A stretch of DNA of 64,000 nucleotides from CAZSDP01 sp964605665. GTDB lineage: Bacteria; Planctomycetota; UBA8108; UBA1146. This document shows positions 27,791 to 37,323 of the stretch, piece by piece. The notes under the pieces are model-generated. The model had not been told where the DNA came from. It saw only the letters and a list, made by a program, of their open reading frames with translations, and did no database searches. The number at the start of each line of letters is the position of its first letter. Position 1 is the stretch's first letter. The stretch covers positions 124,001-188,000 of the forward strand of contig CAZSDP010000003.1 of assembly GCA_964605665.1 (NCBI GenBank), in the 5' to 3' direction. The position numbers and the translations under genes are program-made.

Positions 27791-28959
27791 CACAACTCCT
27801 CTTCGATAAGACGGATCACCATTCCGGTGGAAATCTTCGGCTCAAAGTAGGTCGTCTTCGGGGGAAACACTTCGCCACCCGAACAGCGCTTCCAAAACTC
27901 ATCGTTTGAAACCGCCGGGAGAACACAGAGAAGAGCCTGGTCACCCAACTCCTGCAAACGTTTTCGCGCCGCTGCCACATCGTGCCAGTTTTCGATCTCG
28001 AATTCACCTGTTGCGGCACTTTCCCAGATGGAAGAGATGCGGCGTGCGAAGGTCGGTTCCGACAGCTCCATCGGAGTCTGTCCTTCGATCGACGTCCCGT
28101 CATGACGCTCTAGAATCCACGGTTCTCCCGAGCCTTGATCGAGCGATTGGGAGATTGCCGAGGCAACCTGGGCCGGGGCGGCACTGTCGTTGAAGCGCAA
28201 AATCCGGTGGGTCGGCTCGATTCTCAGGCCTTCCTGGTCGATGTCCCCGAGCATGGTGAGGACATGACCCGCGCCGGGGCGGGGATCTTCCCCTCCCAGC
28301 CGGAGGGCGGTGGTGTATCGATGATGCCCGTCCGCCACGATCGCCTGTCGAGGCTCGAGCAACTCCCTGATCGCCGTCACAGCAGTCGGTTCGTCCACCA
28401 CCCACAGTCGGTGGCGGTCGCCGAGGAAATCGGTCGCGTCGACGGTCGGGGCGCGACCTGTCGAAAAGAAGGGAGCGAGTTGAGCGGCGAGGCCCTGATC
28501 ACAAAGCTGAACCACCCCGGTGTCGACTCCGCTCGCTCTCAGGAGAGACAACCGGTCATCGACCACCTTGGGGCGGATCTCCTCGTGACGGAGCACCCCT
28601 TCCCCCCACTCTTTGGCGCGCGCCGCGCCGAGCACTCCGCGATACGCGGAACGAACGCCGTGCATATTGGTGAATTCATATTCGTAGAGGTAGTAGCTGG
28701 GCGCTGAGTCATGCCGAAGAATCCCTTCATCGACCCACTGGCGCACCAGGTCACCACGTGCACGGTACTCTGATTCAGTCCCTTTCGGTGATTCCGGTTG
28801 ATCGCCGAGAACCAATCGAACGGCGTTGAGATCATGATGTTGCAACAACTTCAGGTGCTGATCGGCATCGATCACATCATAGGGTGGACAGATTTCCGCC
28901 CCCGGGGGAACTCGCTCTGCATCAAAGCGAAGTCCTCGAAAGGGTACGATCTCGGGCAC
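27790..28959 (-). CDS. DUF1015 family protein
   Basis: A protein of 389 aa, full length for DUF1015. Motifs PFRGLRFD near the start, CPPYDVID, ADGHHRYTTALRL in the middle and PPKTTYFEPK near the end. The GTG start follows GGAGTGAGGT. It is translationally coupled to the aminotransferase downstream. DUF1015 members often sit with serine-biosynthesis genes but have no settled activity. The conserved GHHRY motif suggests a catalytic role. Confidence 0.88.
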   Translation of the reverse strand: MPEIVPFRGLRFDAERVPPGAEICPPYDVIDADQHLKLLQHHDLNAVRLVLGDQPESPKGTESEYRARGDLVRQWVDEGILRHDSAPSYYLYEYEFTNMHGVRSAYRGVLGAARAKEWGEGVLRHEEIRPKVVDDRLSLLRASGVDTGVVQLCDQGLAAQLAPFFSTGRAPTVDATDFLGDRHRLWVVDEPTAVTAIRELLEPRQAIVADGHHRYTTALRLGGEDPRPGAGHVLTMLGDIDQEGLRIEPTHRILRFNDSAAPAQVASAISQSLDQGSGEPWILERHDGTSIEGQTPMELSEPTFARRISSIWESAATGEFEIENWHDVAAARKRLQELGDQALLCVLPAVSNDEFWKRCSGGEVFPPKTTYFEPKISTGMVIRLIEEEL

Positions 28960-29012
28960 ACCTCACTCCTTCTTCTTATCGGCGAGGCCTTCACGCCATC
29001 GCCTCGTGATCA

Positions 29013-30308
29013 CTACTGAGTGTTCTTCATTTGTTCTCGACAAATCGATAAGGCTTGAATCGCGTAGGCGGTGACCAATGTCGGGTCACCTTCCCACCAC
29101 CGATCCACCGGATTGCTCCAGCTTCCCTCCTTGCTCTGCTTCGATATGAGCACCGCGGCCAACTCTTGAGCCCAGCGTCGCTCGCGTCCTTCTCCGTCGG
29201 TGATCGTCGGGCTCCCCAACACTTCCAGGGCGCGTGCCATCACCGCGTAATAATAAAAGAGCCCCATCTGGCCACGCGATGGGTTAACCGGCGTTGCCAT
29301 GCCGGGATTTTCCTTCACGGTAAAGTTCTTACCGATCCATGCGATTGCCGCAGCAACCTGCGGATCACTCTGATCGAGGCCGGCATAGATCAACGACTTC
29401 ACCGCGGCATAGGTCATACTGCCGTACGAAGTGTAGCTCACCGAACCGTCGGAGTTTTCTACATTCTGCGCCTTCGACTCACCGGGGTAGTAGAAGAAAC
29501 CACCATCTTCAGTCGACCGACGCTCCGTTCCATCGAGAAAGTCGTTCGATTCCGCTCGATTTTGACAACGGGAGAGGAAGACCTGAACCCTTCGGAACAC
29601 CTCACTGTCTTCGGCGAGCTCCGCAGCCTGCAGCGCCTCGAGCGCCATCTGAGTGTTCGAAAGGTCGGGGCGGCGGTCTCCGCCGTAACCGATTCCTCCG
29701 TAGGCGCGGATGTTCTTTTCTGAATCGTAGGCGGGTTTCGAATCTTCAGCGCACTGTAAGCCCGCGATGTAGTCACGCAGCTGGGCGATCAGTTCTGCGT
29801 ACTGCGGAGTGCGATCGTGATCGAGAGCACGCAATGCCAGCAGAGACATCGACGACTTGTAGTTTCGCAAGCCTTGTCCCACTTCATAGATGCCTCCTCC
29901 GTCGCGCTTTTGAGACATCAGGTACTCGACCGCGGTGGAGATGAAGGGACCGTCTGCTTCGCGGTATCCCCGAGGACAATTCGCCAAAGCATGGATCACC
30001 AGGGCCGTGATGCCGGAGTCTCCAGCAAATGTTCCAAAGGAACCATCTTCTCGCTGTTGATCGATCAACCAGTTAGCGCCGCGGTCGATCGCCTTCTCGA
30101 TATCCTTGACCGAAACCGAGGGAGGGGCCGGATCTTCCTGAGTCTCGGAATTGTCACTCTGCTCGGTCGAGACTGAATGGGTGCCGGTCAAGTTGAGTGG
30201 ATCGAGAGACGCGTTCGCTCCCCCCCAAGCGGTCATCGGTACCGCGGTCGAGATCGCCAGCCAAGCGGCGAAGGAAGTCACACAACCGGTCCAGTCGCTC
30301 CGGTTCAT
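29013..30308 (-). CDS. Exported prenyltransferase/squalene-cyclase-like repeat protein
   Basis: A protein of 431 aa with a signal peptide (about 1-30) and an acidic linker to about 65. Alpha-alpha barrel repeats follow (GANWLIDQQREDGSFGTFAG; AVEYLMSQKRDGGGIYE; YGGIGYGGDRRPDLSNTQMA; KQSKEGSWSN). The QxxDGSF/W motifs mark the squalene-hopene cyclase/prenyltransferase repeat fold. The catalytic DxDD motif of cyclases is not seen. Planctomycetes have many such exported versions of unknown role. It overlaps the YdjY-like gene by 4 bp. Confidence 0.85.
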   Translation of the reverse strand: MNRSDWTGCVTSFAAWLAISTAVPMTAWGGANASLDPLNLTGTHSVSTEQSDNSETQEDPAPPSVSVKDIEKAIDRGANWLIDQQREDGSFGTFAGDSGITALVIHALANCPRGYREADGPFISTAVEYLMSQKRDGGGIYEVGQGLRNYKSSMSLLALRALDHDRTPQYAELIAQLRDYIAGLQCAEDSKPAYDSEKNIRAYGGIGYGGDRRPDLSNTQMALEALQAAELAEDSEVFRRVQVFLSRCQNRAESNDFLDGTERRSTEDGGFFYYPGESKAQNVENSDGSVSYTSYGSMTYAAVKSLIYAGLDQSDPQVAAAIAWIGKNFTVKENPGMATPVNPSRGQMGLFYYYAVMARALEVLGSPTITDGEGRERRWAQELAAVLISKQSKEGSWSNPVDRWWEGDPTLVTAYAIQALSICREQMKNTQ

Positions 30309-31147
30309 CGTTCTCCTTTTCTTTCCGAATCATCCTCGAGGGAATCGTTCGCAGGGTCCTTCACTTCGTCGTCGATGATCACCTGCTTGATCGGTGGTAA
30401 CTCCATCCTGGTGACATGAGAGTGAATCTCGCCCAGCCGGGGCTTTCGAATCACCATCGTCACCAAGGGAGGGGACTCCCCGGTCATCGCCGGAAACACG
30501 TCGGAGTAAGCGTAGTAATCACCATCTCGATAAGGAAGCGCCAGTGGGTTATCGAGGATCGCATAGGGTCGATGGCACAACGCGATCAACTGACCGAGGG
30601 CACGAGGAGCAAAGATCTCGGGTGGCTTTTCACCCTCTGCAGTCTCCGCCGTCAAATCTTCGATGAAGCTCGACCCGGTGAAGACGAAGCCGCAGCGGGC
30701 CATCTCGTACTCCATCGGGCCATTGATAATCCCATCCTCTGCACGAAGATCTCGCAGCACGGTCTCTCCGTCGGCATTTTGAAACTGATAACGCAATCGG
30801 ATGATCACGCGGTCCCCTTCGAGAGGAGCGAGATCCGCTTCCGACCGCGGTCGCCGACCTTCTTTCAGTCCCAACAGCAAAAGAGCCGCTTTCAAATCGG
30901 CGGGATCACAGTCGAGAGCGAGAAGACTCTCATGAGGCTTCGCTTCGGGGAGACAAGCGAGAAACTCCAGAAACCCTCCCCGCAGATTGAAGTGTCCGTC
31001 CACTTCGATCTCACCCCGACCTGGGTGGTAGCGAACCGAGCCAAGTGGAACGAATCCAGCGGCGAGCTCGTCTGCGGTGGGAGGTTCGACGAGGTCGAAC
31101 GATCCCCCCAGCGCCAGGGCAGCAATGATCGGGAGCATTGGATTCAT
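30305..31147 (-). CDS. YdjY-like domain exported protein
   Basis: A protein of 280 aa. The ATG at 31147 is chosen for CGGAG upstream and the following short signal sequence (MLPIIAALALGG). Residues about 40-100 match the YdjY pattern (FVPLGSVRYHPGRGEIEVDG, then LEFLACLPEAKPHESLL and LKAALLLLGL). The rest (to about 250) is an unassigned domain that includes GFVFTGSSF. The C-terminus is acidic. The gene is coupled to the prenyltransferase-like gene. YdjY-like proteins have no firmly known function. Confidence 0.8.
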   Translation of the reverse strand: MNPMLPIIAALALGGSFDLVEPPTADELAAGFVPLGSVRYHPGRGEIEVDGHFNLRGGFLEFLACLPEAKPHESLLALDCDPADLKAALLLLGLKEGRRPRSEADLAPLEGDRVIIRLRYQFQNADGETVLRDLRAEDGIINGPMEYEMARCGFVFTGSSFIEDLTAETAEGEKPPEIFAPRALGQLIALCHRPYAILDNPLALPYRDGDYYAYSDVFPAMTGESPPLVTMVIRKPRLGEIHSHVTRMELPPIKQVIIDDEVKDPANDSLEDDSERKGER

Positions 31148-31646
31148 CGTCGGCTCCGCTTCAACTCGAGACACTCCTCGCCATCTCTCCCCCGAGACCC
31201 GCTCCCCCCCGGCAATGGCCGCTGGCGGCGATGCGCCAGACCTGACCGAGCCCGTGGGAACGGGGTGCACATGGTCCCACGCAAATGACCGGATGTCCAA
31301 CTCTGGACAAGAGATCGGGAGGAGAAAACCACCCCGGGGACCTCCGGTCGAGGACCTCGATCGGGGCGAATTGTTCCAGAGCTGGGGCTTGCTTCACCGG
31401 ACCCCATCGGAGAGGAACGCCTCGAGGGGGGGATTCGGTTCCCATAGAGGGTTCGCGGGCGGGAAACCCCCGAGGAGCGGTCGAGCCTGCGAAATTTAGA
31501 GGAAGCTCCCCCACCACCTCTCAGGAGGGGCTCCGAGGGGGTTCCTTGCCGGGGCACCATCGCTGCGATAGCTTACGGCGACCGGCGTCAAACGCCGTAT
31601 GAGCCCGGCTGTCACACACATAAGTCCTTTGGAGAGGAAATTTCCT
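31148..31646. other. Divergent intergenic region with structured leader
   Basis: About 500 bp, G-rich, with no supported gene. GCCGGG at 31548-31553 can pair with CCCGGC at 31604-31609, enclosing CGGCGT-CAA-ACGCCG. This would fold the leader of the histidine-rich gene. No known riboswitch recognised. Confidence 0.5.
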
Positions 31647-33240
31647 ATGTCCAACTCTTCGCCTTCAACCCGCAACCGAGAGAGAGTGGATTTCGCCAAG
31701 TCAGCTCGTCGGCGTCTCCTGCAGAGAGGGACTATCTGCGTGATGGTCCTCGCTCTCTCCCTCTGCCTCCCCTCCACGGCATCTGCTTGCGATGGTGACG
31801 ACACTTCCCCGCCGAGAGGAGAGATCGATCTCCGATGGCGCGTCGGAGGCCACGACCTCGTCTGGAGCTCTCCCTTTCAACCGGTGCAGAGACAGAGTCT
31901 CGCCTCCTTGCGACGTGAGGGTGGCAACCAGGTCGATGACATCGAGCGCATCCGCGCCGAGATCGCTCGACGCGTCGCAGAATTGTCAGAGCTCGAAGAA
32001 GAGCTCCATCGACTGGAAGAGGGTCGGCGAGCTCCCGACCGTCAGTCGAGAAGAGTCGGTCAGCGGCCTGAGGGAGACTTCGACGAATTCGAGGAACTCC
32101 TGCGCGAGATTGAGAGAGAAATCGACAGTGGTAACGGTGGAATCCGCCGCGTCATTGTTCGCGATTCGAGAGATCGGCGGGGGGAGGGACAACCTCGCGA
32201 ACGGAACCGCGCTCGCCATCAGATTCGCAGTGAGGTCAGAATTGAAATCGACCGGGACCACCACGATGACGAGCATCAGCGCCACCGACACGACGACGAC
32301 CGACGCCACCACGACGATGAGCATCAGCACCACCGACACGACGACGNNNNNNNNNNNNNNNNNNNNNNNNNNNNNNNNNNNNNNNNNNNNNNNNNNNNNN
32401 NNNNNNNNNNNNNNNNNNNNNNNNNNNNNNNNNNNNNNNNNNNNNNACCGACGCCACCACGATGATGAGCATCAGCACCACCGACACGACGACGACCGAC
32501 GCCACCACGATGATGAGCATCAGCACCACCGACACGACGACGACCGACGTCACCACGATGATGAGCATCAGCACCACCGACACGACGACGGTGGGCATGG
32601 AGGTGATGAAATCGAGGAGCTCCATGCTGCCCTAGCAGAGATCGAAGAGGTCCGTGAACACCTCCGACGAGAGCTCGAAGAGAGAGAACGCCGAGAGCAC
32701 CACCATGAAGATCGGCACCACCACGAAGATGAGCACCACCACGAAGATGAGCACCATCACGAAGATCGGCACCACCACGAAGATGAGCACCATCATGACG
32801 AGGAACACCACCACCGATTCGGCGAGGAAGACGAGGAATTCGAGTTCTTGGGGGCCGATCGACTCCGACGAGAGTTCAGAGAGATGATGGAGGAGGCGCT
32901 CGAGGAATTTGCCCACCACTTGATCGAGGAGATCGAGGAAGAACACTCCCGAGCTTTCGAGGAGATGGGTGAGGCAGTGAAAGAGGTTTGGGGAGAGGTC
33001 GAAGAGATTCACAACTTCATGGAGCAGATTCCGGAATTCCATGAAGAATCCCACCGCTCAGAACAAGAACATCAGCGACACCGCGATCACCGCGGGGCGG
33101 ATGACCGGGACCGCCTCTCACTCGAAATCGAAAGGCGAGATCTCGCGATCCGTCAACTCGAAATGGAGAATCGGAGCTTGCGTGAACGAGTGAGTGAGCT
33201 GGAAAAGAAGCTCGAAAAGGGCTCTTCACCTCGAGAATGA
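31647..33240 (+). CDS. Secreted histidine/aspartate-rich tandem-repeat protein (interrupted by assembly gap)
   Basis: One gene split by the 100-N gap. The frame before the gap (31647-32346) and after it (32447-33240) differ only because the gap length is arbitrary. The ATG follows GAGAGGAAATTTCCT. The signal peptide ends TASAC. A coiled coil lies at about 85-140. At least five 16-residue units RRHHDDEHQHHRHDDD are seen (two before, three after the gap). A second block of HHHEDEH/HHHEDRH units and a long C-terminal coiled coil (ending SPRE) follow. Dense His/Asp suggests binding of Zn, Ni, Cu or Ca. A periplasmic metal buffer or pH-dependent assembly is inference. Confidence 0.8.
32257..32590 (+). 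repeat. 48-bp tandem repeats spanning an assembly gap
   Basis: Units of 48 bp (starting ACCGACGCCACCACGATGA or close) occur twice before and three times after the 100 N at 32347-32446. The assembler probably collapsed or broke the array, so the true copy number is unknown. Confidence 0.85.
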
Positions 33241-33321
33241 AGGTGAGCGACTCTCACTCACTTCGTCGAGTCACTCATTGAGGTTGGCAAAACGTGAAGA
33301 GTCAACGATCCGACAAGCGAT

Positions 33322-33370
33322 CACCCCCGAGTTCCACCGCCAGCAGTTGAACTCGGGGGTGCTCTATTTT
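33322..33370 (+). terminator. Terminator of the histidine-rich gene
   Basis: CACCCCCGAGTTC and GAACTCGGGGGTG form a perfect 13-bp stem with a 14-nt loop, followed by CTCTATTTT, about 80 bp after the stop codon. Confidence 0.75.
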
Positions 33371-33453
33371 CGTTCACGTCGATCGCAAGCCGACTTCGGA
33401 GATTTAGCGTCATTCGACGAATAGTCGACTTCCGCGACCGAGTCGCTCGATTC

Positions 33454-34074
33454 TCACTTTGCGAGCTTTGAGGGCCAAGCCAAGACCGCAACCGCGAAGG
33501 CGCCTTTTTCCGGCATCGTCAGCCCTGTCAGTTGAAAACAGGACGCAGCCAAAGCAGAACGAGTGTCATCTGTCCTCAGAACTTCTTTCCCGCTCTTGTC
33601 TCGAATCGAGATCTTACTCGACTTGATCTTCACCCGCCCCAGTTGCTCATCCTCGGCATTGACGATCTTGTAACCATCATCGCGAAGCTTCACTTTCAAG
33701 ACCCGCTGCCCCTCCGCATTCAAGAGACGCCAATCTCCATCGGGTTCGAGAAGGAGTGTCCACTTGACCAGTTTTCCGTTGGCGCTCTTCAGGATGTAAC
33801 GGTCTCGCTCTTTGCTCACTTCAACTCGTGCCGTCAAACCCTTCTTGGGGAGATCGACGTCGAGGCGGCTTCCCTTGCGGATGTAGGTGGCGAGCCGCTT
33901 CTCACTCCCCGTTTGGAGCTCTACCGTCTTGCCAGCTTCTGGATCGAGAACAAACGCATCGGAGCCGTCCTCTCGCTCGAACTCGATCTTCCCTTCGATC
34001 AGTTGATTCACGGCGCCGCAACAGAGAACCGCCACGCCAAAGAGCAATAGTCGTTTCGTGATCGATGGAATCAT
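33454..34074 (-). CDS. Small exported protein of unknown function
   Basis: A protein of 206 aa. The ATG at 34074 has GGAGGA 6 nt upstream. A signal peptide (RLLLFGVAVLCCGAV) is followed by a Lys/Glu-rich beta-strand-like body with repeated short sheets (RVEVSKERDRYILKS; WRLLNAEGQRVLKVKLRDDG; GRVKIKSSKISIRDKSGKEV). I do not recognise a family. It lies 29 bp after the next gene upstream on the same strand, so the two form an operon. Confidence 0.65.
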   Translation of the reverse strand: MIPSITKRLLLFGVAVLCCGAVNQLIEGKIEFEREDGSDAFVLDPEAGKTVELQTGSEKRLATYIRKGSRLDVDLPKKGLTARVEVSKERDRYILKSANGKLVKWTLLLEPDGDWRLLNAEGQRVLKVKLRDDGYKIVNAEDEQLGRVKIKSSKISIRDKSGKEVLRTDDTRSALAASCFQLTGLTMPEKGAFAVAVLAWPSKLAK

Positions 34075-34103
34075 CGCTGATCCTCCTGCCGTTCTTCGCA
34101 ATC

Positions 34104-34865
34104 CTAAAATCCGAAGCCGTCGTCAATCTTTGGCTTCGGCTTGCGATTGACCAAGTCAAAGGAGACTGGATAACTTTTGTATTTGCGATCGATCGTGATG
34201 ATCTCCTCTGCTTCGATCTTCTTACTCTTACGATCGCTGGCATCGAGGTACCCACCGACGAAGACTTGTGTCCCTCGCTTGGGGATCGCACCCTTGATCG
34301 ACTTGACCTGCAAGACGTCGCGCCCACTTCCACCGGCGATCACCGCGTCATCGAGTCGGAGCTCTCGATCTGCCTTTTTGAATTTCCCGGTCAGCCAACG
34401 CACCTTCTGCTTCGCTAACTTCGGAGGAACACCGGGGGGAGTGAACTTCCCGGCGACGATCGCCTGCACCTTCAAAATCTGCGGAGGAAAGGTCCCTCCG
34501 CCGGAGGCGGGTTGTGGTTCCTGAGGAAAACCGAGGACATGAAGTGTGGTGCCCTCTTTGAGGTCACTGAACGAGACCACCGAGTGCGTGGTCCACACCG
34601 TCTTCGAATTCCACCGAATCGTGTAGGGGCCCTTTTTCGCTTTGAGAGTGAAGCTCTTTCCGTCCTCTCCAACCGAGCGGACTTGCCCCACATACCCCAC
34701 TGGGGTGGGCGAAGGAACTTCGTCTACGGTCCCGGTCACCTGAGTGGCAACCAAGAGGAGGAGCAGAGAGAAGACGGGCACTACTGTCGCTGCACTTCGC
34801 GCGGGGCGATCGAAGTTAGACTGCGACGACGTCCGCTGCGCGTCGCGAGACCTGTATCTGATCAA
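34104..34865 (-). CDS. Exported protein with two DUF5666-like beta domains
   Basis: A protein of 253 aa. The chosen start is the TTG at 34865: GGAGGAGG lies 7 nt upstream, while the earlier in-frame ATG has no site. A hydrophobic segment (VVPVFSLLLLLVATQV) acts as signal or anchor. Two beta-rich units follow (VGYVGQVRSVGEDGKSFTLK; LTGKFKKADRELRLDDAVI). They resemble DUF5666-type domains, in which a short ligand-free barrel carries a G-x-V-x-x-V pattern. Function unknown. It is probably co-transcribed with the gene at 33454-34074. Confidence 0.65.
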   Translation of the reverse strand: MIRYRSRDAQRTSSQSNFDRPARSAATVVPVFSLLLLLVATQVTGTVDEVPSPTPVGYVGQVRSVGEDGKSFTLKAKKGPYTIRWNSKTVWTTHSVVSFSDLKEGTTLHVLGFPQEPQPASGGGTFPPQILKVQAIVAGKFTPPGVPPKLAKQKVRWLTGKFKKADRELRLDDAVIAGGSGRDVLQVKSIKGAIPKRGTQVFVGGYLDASDRKSKKIEAEEIITIDRKYKSYPVSFDLVNRKPKPKIDDGFGF

Positions 34866-34969
34866 AGAGATTCCTCCTCCGAACTCGCACCGTTGCTCTG
34901 GCTTTCGCAACTCAGCTTCAATTCGACACCCTCTTGATACCTGTTTCACCAAAAATGTATCGAAGAGCG

Positions 34970-35797
34970 CTAATCCCCCGGGGAGCTGACGTCATTGAGG
35001 GCCCAGTCGTAGCCGAAAATCACAATTCCGTCGTCCCCTCTTCGTCGCAGCACCTCTTTCGCCTCCGATGGAACCCTCGGAATCAGCCATTGCGACAGCG
35101 GCTCTCCGCCGCGGGTAAAGTCCCCACGAAACCACGAGAAGATTTGACTGAGGTAGACCTGATCGCCCTCAACGCGCAGTTGGCCCGTTGATCCAAGCCC
35201 CTTTCTGGTCGCGGCTTCCAATTGCTCACCGACCGCTCTCCCGGTAAATGCACGATCGTAGAGCGGGGGGCAGCCTCGCGAGGCGCAATTGACTCCGAAG
35301 TGGATCCTCGGCTCATCGAAGAGTTCTGGGACCCGCAAGAGAGAGTGCTCCAAGAAGTCGAGGGAGACCTTCTCCCCTCCGACGAGATGCCGCGGAGCTT
35401 TCCATGGATCTGAAGTCTGCTTGATCGAACGAATCCCAGGATAGTGCTGGAGAATCCAATCGAGGGTTAAAGCGTTGTAGGCATTGATGATCAGCGCAAG
35501 TAGCTCCTCGCGACCGTACTGAGAAAGATCTGCACTGCCGATCTGTGAAATGTAGCCTTGCAGAGCTTCCCGATCTTCGAGGAGACCGGAGTAGTCAACG
35601 TCCCCATTCTCTCGAACGTGGCTCTGTAAAATCTGGTCGAATGCCGAGTGGTCGAAGGAACTCTCACCTCGGGTAATCCCCTCCTTGACCGCGGCGGTCA
35701 AGGGGTGGGCACTATCCTGAACTGCCTCAGGGGCGCTGCAGCCGACGAGGAGCAGTGAAACGATCCAGAGAGAGGTGCGGTGGGAAGCACAGCGCAT
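34970..35797 (-). CDS. DUF547 lipoprotein
   Basis: A protein of 275 aa. The ATG follows GGAGGAG. The lipobox is LLVGC. DUF547 hallmarks: LLALIINAYNALTLDWIL, SLDFLEHSLLR and IHFGVNCASRGCPPL with its paired cysteines. The family is widespread in Planctomycetes and other bacteria, usually envelope-attached, with no established activity. It heads the leftward group that continues with two exported unknown proteins. Confidence 0.88.
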   Translation of the reverse strand: MRCASHRTSLWIVSLLLVGCSAPEAVQDSAHPLTAAVKEGITRGESSFDHSAFDQILQSHVRENGDVDYSGLLEDREALQGYISQIGSADLSQYGREELLALIINAYNALTLDWILQHYPGIRSIKQTSDPWKAPRHLVGGEKVSLDFLEHSLLRVPELFDEPRIHFGVNCASRGCPPLYDRAFTGRAVGEQLEAATRKGLGSTGQLRVEGDQVYLSQIFSWFRGDFTRGGEPLSQWLIPRVPSEAKEVLRRRGDDGIVIFGYDWALNDVSSPGD

Positions 35798-36086
35798 CAG
35801 AAAACTCCTCCTTCAAAGTGGACCGGTCCGAGAGCGACTCTCGACAGAAGATCTGAACTGCGGCGAGAGATCCAGAGAATCAGCGGCGAGTAGAGATCGG
35901 TTCGATCGCTCCCCTTGCACCGAAGTTCTCCCCGCAATACCCTCCGTCAGTCGCCGAGGGTGGATTCCGGGGGGGGTGATCCTCACCGTTTGGCGTCTTC
36001 CTTTTTTGGCGTTTTCATTTTTGGGGCAGTGTGGAATCGCGATGGACCGGCCCCGGTCACCGGCGCTCCACATTCAATGAGCCGAG

Positions 36087-37253
36087 GTGTTCGTGGTCTC
36101 CCTCCCACCAACGACCGACTATAACTGCATCATCGAGACTCCCGATGGGCTCGTGCTGCGTGTTCCCGTGTTGCGCATCGACAATCAAGAGGCGCTCCTC
36201 GACACACCGTTCACAATTCCACCTCAAGATGGCTTTGAAGTGATCTTCGAGCGCTCCGACGGTCATGCTGAGGTTTTGCATACCTCGATTCGCAGTTCCG
36301 GTATCGGAGGGCTCACCCTCCGGTGGGATTATCGACATCCAGCGGAGATGACCGCGGTGGACCGGCTTCTCGAACCTCCCAGTCGTCTCCCACTGTCGGG
36401 TGGTCGCGATCTCCCGCTCGATATCGAACGAGCGCTGAAGTCTCGGGCAAGAGTGGTGCGCACCTCGAAAATCGCCGAGCAACAAGACAGCATCCGAGTC
36501 CTAAAGCTCGACACGATCAAAGAGCTGATCGAAACCGCCGTCGACGAAGCGATCGAGCGCGCCGAACTGCGTCTCGAAGCTGGAGACCGAACCCGTGTCC
36601 TCGAAGATTCAGAGAAGCGTTTTCGAGAGCTTCTCGCCCAAGAGAAGGCGGAAAAAGAGGACATCGAAGCTCAGCGAACGCGTCTTCAGAGTCAACTGGA
36701 GAGAGCTCACCTCCAACTTCAACGGGAGCGAGAACGGGAGATCGCAGGGGAGCGGTTCACCCTCTCCGACAAAGGGCTCGGGGAAATCGAAGATCGCATC
36801 GGTCGTTACCTCAACAGCGCACTCGAGCAGGGTAAATCGAGTCCGAATCTGGAAGCAGAGCTGAGAGGAACTGTCGAGGGGCTTCTCGACGCGGAGCGTG
36901 ATCGAATCGGTCAACTCTCTCAAGCGGCGAGCAGCGATCGGATCAAACTGCTCGAACAGAAGATCCATCGTCTCAGCCGCTCTCTCTCCGACACCCAATC
37001 GGAGCGGGATGCGGCCCGAGAACGCGCCTCTGCTCTCGAATCGACCCATGGCGGCGCCCCGCTCAAAAACGTTCACCAACCGGGAATCTCCAGTGAGGAT
37101 CCGACGAAGGGGCGAAAGCTCGCACTTCTCGCTGATCTCGTCCGAGAGAATCATGAGTTACGTCGGCAGATGGAGAGTGACGGACGAGGAAAATCACGGC
37201 TGAAGGTCGACGATGCTGCAGGTCCAGTTCCCAACCGACCAGAGAAGAGGTAG
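36087..37253 (+). CDS. PilZ-like/coiled-coil protein upstream of actin homologue
   Basis: A protein of 388 aa. The GTG at 36087 is the likely start; a GTG two codons later is possible. Residues about 10-90 resemble a PilZ-type beta barrel (CIIETPDGLVLRVPVLRIDN, then VLHTSIRSSGIGGLTLRW). The RxxxR c-di-GMP motif is not evident. About 120-330 is almost continuous coiled coil rich in Glu/Arg. The tail is disordered. The MamK-like gene begins 70 bp downstream. The protein may anchor, nucleate or organise the filament. That role is inferred from position and shape only. Confidence 0.72.
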   Translation: MFVVSLPPTTDYNCIIETPDGLVLRVPVLRIDNQEALLDTPFTIPPQDGFEVIFERSDGHAEVLHTSIRSSGIGGLTLRWDYRHPAEMTAVDRLLEPPSRLPLSGGRDLPLDIERALKSRARVVRTSKIAEQQDSIRVLKLDTIKELIETAVDEAIERAELRLEAGDRTRVLEDSEKRFRELLAQEKAEKEDIEAQRTRLQSQLERAHLQLQREREREIAGERFTLSDKGLGEIEDRIGRYLNSALEQGKSSPNLEAELRGTVEGLLDAERDRIGQLSQAASSDRIKLLEQKIHRLSRSLSDTQSERDAARERASALESTHGGAPLKNVHQPGISSEDPTKGRKLALLADLVRENHELRRQMESDGRGKSRLKVDDAAGPVPNRPEKR

Positions 37254-37323
37254 CTTTCCCCCACGGCAACCGGATCTTCCAATCACCCTCGCGAAAGTAG
37301 ACCGAAGAAGGAGAGAGAAGAGT

